This document shows positions 47,779-49,591 of a stretch of 49,591 nt of DNA, in pieces; the stretch's first letter is position 1; every line of letters begins with the position of its first letter. Source of the stretch: Novosphingobium sp. Chol11 (GTDB taxonomy: Bacteria; Pseudomonadota; Alphaproteobacteria; Sphingomonadales; Sphingomonadaceae). Location of the stretch: contig NZ_OBMU01000001.1 in NCBI RefSeq assembly GCF_900218065.1, positions 222,720-272,310 on the forward strand. Reading direction: 5' to 3'. The notes beneath the pieces were generated by a model that did not search any database, was not told the DNA's origin, and was given only the letters and a program-made list of their open reading frames with translations. The position numbers and the translations under genes were made by a program.

Positions 47779-47860
47779 CGCGTCAGGCTGAGGCGAAAAT
47801 GGCTGGCGCATAGCGTAAATGCGGCTAACCTCTCCATCCAACCAGAAGGAGAGGAAAGCC

Positions 47861-48046
47861 ATGCTCGTGATGTTCGTGGGCGCCGACCGGACCGAAACCG
47901 CCATCAACGCCGCGCAGGTCACCTTCGTATCGTCCGTCACGGAAGGCACCCGCATCCGCTTTGGCGAAGGACGCAGCGTCACCGTGGTCGAACCGATCGC
48001 GCAGGTGATGGAGGATCTCAACCAGGCGTTGCGCCCGCACGAATAG
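47861..48046 (+). CDS. Small hypothetical protein, 61 residues
   Basis: ATG 47861 has a clear AGAAGGAGAGG upstream. The sequence MLVMFVGADRTETAINAAQV continues TFVSSVTEGTRIRFGEGRSVTVVEP and a final helix. It loosely resembles small beta-fold proteins such as the FlbD-like family (short protein, strand-rich with a V-x-V strand before a helix) but too weakly to name it. It is between the MCP-like gene and ctpA, both on the same strand. Confidence 0.65.
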   Translation: MLVMFVGADRTETAINAAQVTFVSSVTEGTRIRFGEGRSVTVVEPIAQVMEDLNQALRPHE

Positions 48047-48137
48047 CGCCACGCCGGGCGCACGGCCTCACCGATGTTTTGCGTCTGCCTGAGAACCTCC
48101 CTATACTGATGGCTTGATGCCAGGACTCAGGACAGCA

Positions 48138-49487
48138 ATGAAATCCAATTTCTTCCGGGGCGCCGTTGCCCTTGGCGCGCTCGCGCTCATCCCCGCCACC
48201 ACGGCCGCGCTCGCGGACGGGGAAGCGAGCAGCTACAAGGCGCTCGACGAGTTCATGGATGTCTTCCAGAAAGTCCGCAGCGACTATGTCGAGAAGGTGG
48301 ACGACGAAAAGCTGATCAAGGGTGCGATCGACGGCATGCTCGCCAGCCTCGACCCGCACTCAAGCTTCCTCGACGCGCGCGATTTCCAGAATCTGCGCAC
48401 CCAGACCGAAGGCAGCTATGGCGGCCTTGGCCTGTCGGTCACGCAGGAGGATGGCGCGGTCAAGGTGATCGCGCCGACGCAGGATACTCCCGCCTGGCGG
48501 GCGGGGATCAAGGCGGGCGACTATATCACCCATCTGGACGGGCAGCTCATCTATGGCGGCACGCTGGACGAAGCGGTCGACAAGATGCGCGGAGCACCGG
48601 GCACGTCGATCAAGCTGACCATCGTGCGCGCAGGCCGCGACAAACCGATCGACGTGACGCTGACCCGCGAGATCATCCAGTTGAAGCCGGTGAAATGGGA
48701 AGTGAAGAACGGCATTGGCGTCATCAACATCGTCAGCTTCTCCGCCAACACCGGCGCCGATCTGCGGCAGGCGATCCGCAGCATCGACAAGAGCCTTGGC
48801 CATAAGCCGACCGGCTATATCCTCGACCTGCGCTCCAATCCCGGCGGACTGCTGGACGAAGCCGTGTCGGTGAGCGACGCATTCCTGGAACGCGGCGAGA
48901 TCGTGTCGCAGCGTGGCCGCAACAAGGGCGATGTCGAGCGCTATTATGCCAAGCCCGGTGACGATGCGAAGGGATTGCCGATCATCGTCCTGGTCGATGC
49001 GGGCTCTGCTTCAGCGTCGGAGATTGTCGCTGGCGCGCTTCAGGACCAGCACCGTGCGCTGGTGATGGGCGAGCGCAGCTTCGGCAAGGGCAGCGTGCAG
49101 ACGATGCTGCCGCTGACCAATACGACGGCGCTCAAGCTGACGACGGCGCGCTATTATACGCCGTCCGGGCGATCTGTGCAGGAAGGCGGGATCGAGCCTG
49201 ATGTGCGCGTACCCCAGCTGTCCGACCCCGATTACAAGAACCGCCCGAAGTTCCGCGAAAGCGACCTGCGCCGTCACCTGATCAACGAGATCAAGACGGA
49301 CAATGCCGCGCTGGAGGAAGACACGAAGGAAGATCCCCGCTTCGCCATGACGGCGGAGGAGCTGAAGAAGAAGGGGGTCGAAGATTTCCAGTTGGACTAT
49401 GCACTGAAGACGATCGCGCGGCTGGCGGCAAAGCCAGGCGCGGTGGTCGCGCAGGCGCAGCCGGTAGCGAAGAAGGTTGTGCGGTAA
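48138..49487 (+). CDS. ctpA: C-terminal processing protease CtpA (S41)
   Basis: 449 residues from ATG 48138 (MKSNFFRGAVALGALALIPA); upstream starts at 48114-48117 lack a good RBS. A signal peptide ends near ALADG, so it acts in the periplasm. Order: helical N-terminus with GAIDGMLASLDPHSSFLDA, a PDZ domain (about 80-165), then the S41 core with GYILDLRSNPGGLLDEAV and the Ser-Lys dyad: Ser in DAGSASASEI and Lys in SFGKGSVQT. Carboxy-terminal processing proteases trim C-termini of envelope proteins. A GFxLDLR-like RSNPGG loop is intact. Confidence 0.95.
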   Translation: MKSNFFRGAVALGALALIPATTAALADGEASSYKALDEFMDVFQKVRSDYVEKVDDEKLIKGAIDGMLASLDPHSSFLDARDFQNLRTQTEGSYGGLGLSVTQEDGAVKVIAPTQDTPAWRAGIKAGDYITHLDGQLIYGGTLDEAVDKMRGAPGTSIKLTIVRAGRDKPIDVTLTREIIQLKPVKWEVKNGIGVINIVSFSANTGADLRQAIRSIDKSLGHKPTGYILDLRSNPGGLLDEAVSVSDAFLERGEIVSQRGRNKGDVERYYAKPGDDAKGLPIIVLVDAGSASASEIVAGALQDQHRALVMGERSFGKGSVQTMLPLTNTTALKLTTARYYTPSGRSVQEGGIEPDVRVPQLSDPDYKNRPKFRESDLRRHLINEIKTDNAALEEDTKEDPRFAMTAEELKKKGVEDFQLDYALKTIARLAAKPGAVVAQAQPVAKKVVR

Positions 49488-49539
49488 GGAGGCGGGGCTG
49501 AGGACGGCTTTCGGTGACCCCCGCCTTCCGCCCTTCGTC

Positions 49540-49566
49540 ATGCCAGCTTCAGCTGGCATCTTTCTC
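49540..49566 (+). terminator. Hairpin downstream of ctpA, REP-like
   Basis: ATGCCAGCT pairs perfectly with AGCTGGCAT around TC, followed by CTTTCTCG. It starts with CGTCATGCCAGC at 49536, akin to the CGTCATCCC repeat ends. The stem could terminate ctpA; the U tract is modest. Confidence 0.45.
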
Positions 49567-49591
49567 GATTGGGCAGAAACTCTCCTGAGAT

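Overview
The window looks like chromosomal DNA of an alphaproteobacterium of the Sphingomonadaceae (Sphingobium/Sphingomonas-like). The grounds are the high GC content, the order and protein lengths of the ribosomal genes (RG-rich S5 extension, long L3, 101-residue zinc-free S14), alphaproteobacterial-type RpoA and AspRS, and short palindromic repeats of the kind common in sphingomonads. This assignment is by recall, not by a search. No transposase, integrase or CRISPR array is visible.

Layout. 1-2.0 kb (minus): a TetA-like MFS transporter cut by the window edge and a secreted acidic protein. 2.1-5.04 kb (minus): the alpha operon rpsM-rpsK-rpoA-rplQ with a promoter in front and a strong terminator behind. 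5.3-6.3 kb: a small lipoprotein and an isolated mini-transcript with a 15-nt match to the anti-Shine-Dalgarno tail, an 18-codon ORF and two hairpins. 6.36-7.4 kb (minus): a holin/GH108 endolysin pair beside tRNA-Pro(GGG). 7.6-14.5 kb (plus): yajC-secD-secF-Mth938-like gene, then ppx/gppA-rlmE and comM. 14.5-18.2 kb (minus): an M23 peptidase and a GGDEF-EAL protein. 18.3-35.5 kb (plus): the str, S10 and spc operons from rpsL to adk. 35.6-38.2 kb: an SRPBCC-like protein, an acyltransferase and a CsgG-like protein. 38.3-49.6 kb: lepA, small stress-type proteins, an I78 inhibitor, rnd, aspS, ppk2, a CBS-MCP chimera, a 61-residue protein and a CtpA protease.

How the genes work together. Most of the window builds the translation and export machinery: 26 ribosomal protein genes, EF-G, EF-Tu, LepA, AspRS, RlmE, tRNA-Pro, RNase D, the RNA polymerase alpha subunit, SecY and YajC-SecD-SecF. 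The usual str-S10-spc-alpha cluster is broken here. The alpha operon lies about 13 kb upstream of rpsL on the opposite strand, and adk is followed by unrelated genes. Several ribosomal gaps hold hairpins, some terminator-like and one overlapping a ribosome binding site.

The most unusual points are the mini-transcript at about 6035-6290, the stand-alone holin-endolysin cassette (possibly the unlinked lysis module of a gene transfer agent), the split alpha operon, and the structured 270-bp gap between rpsJ and rplC.
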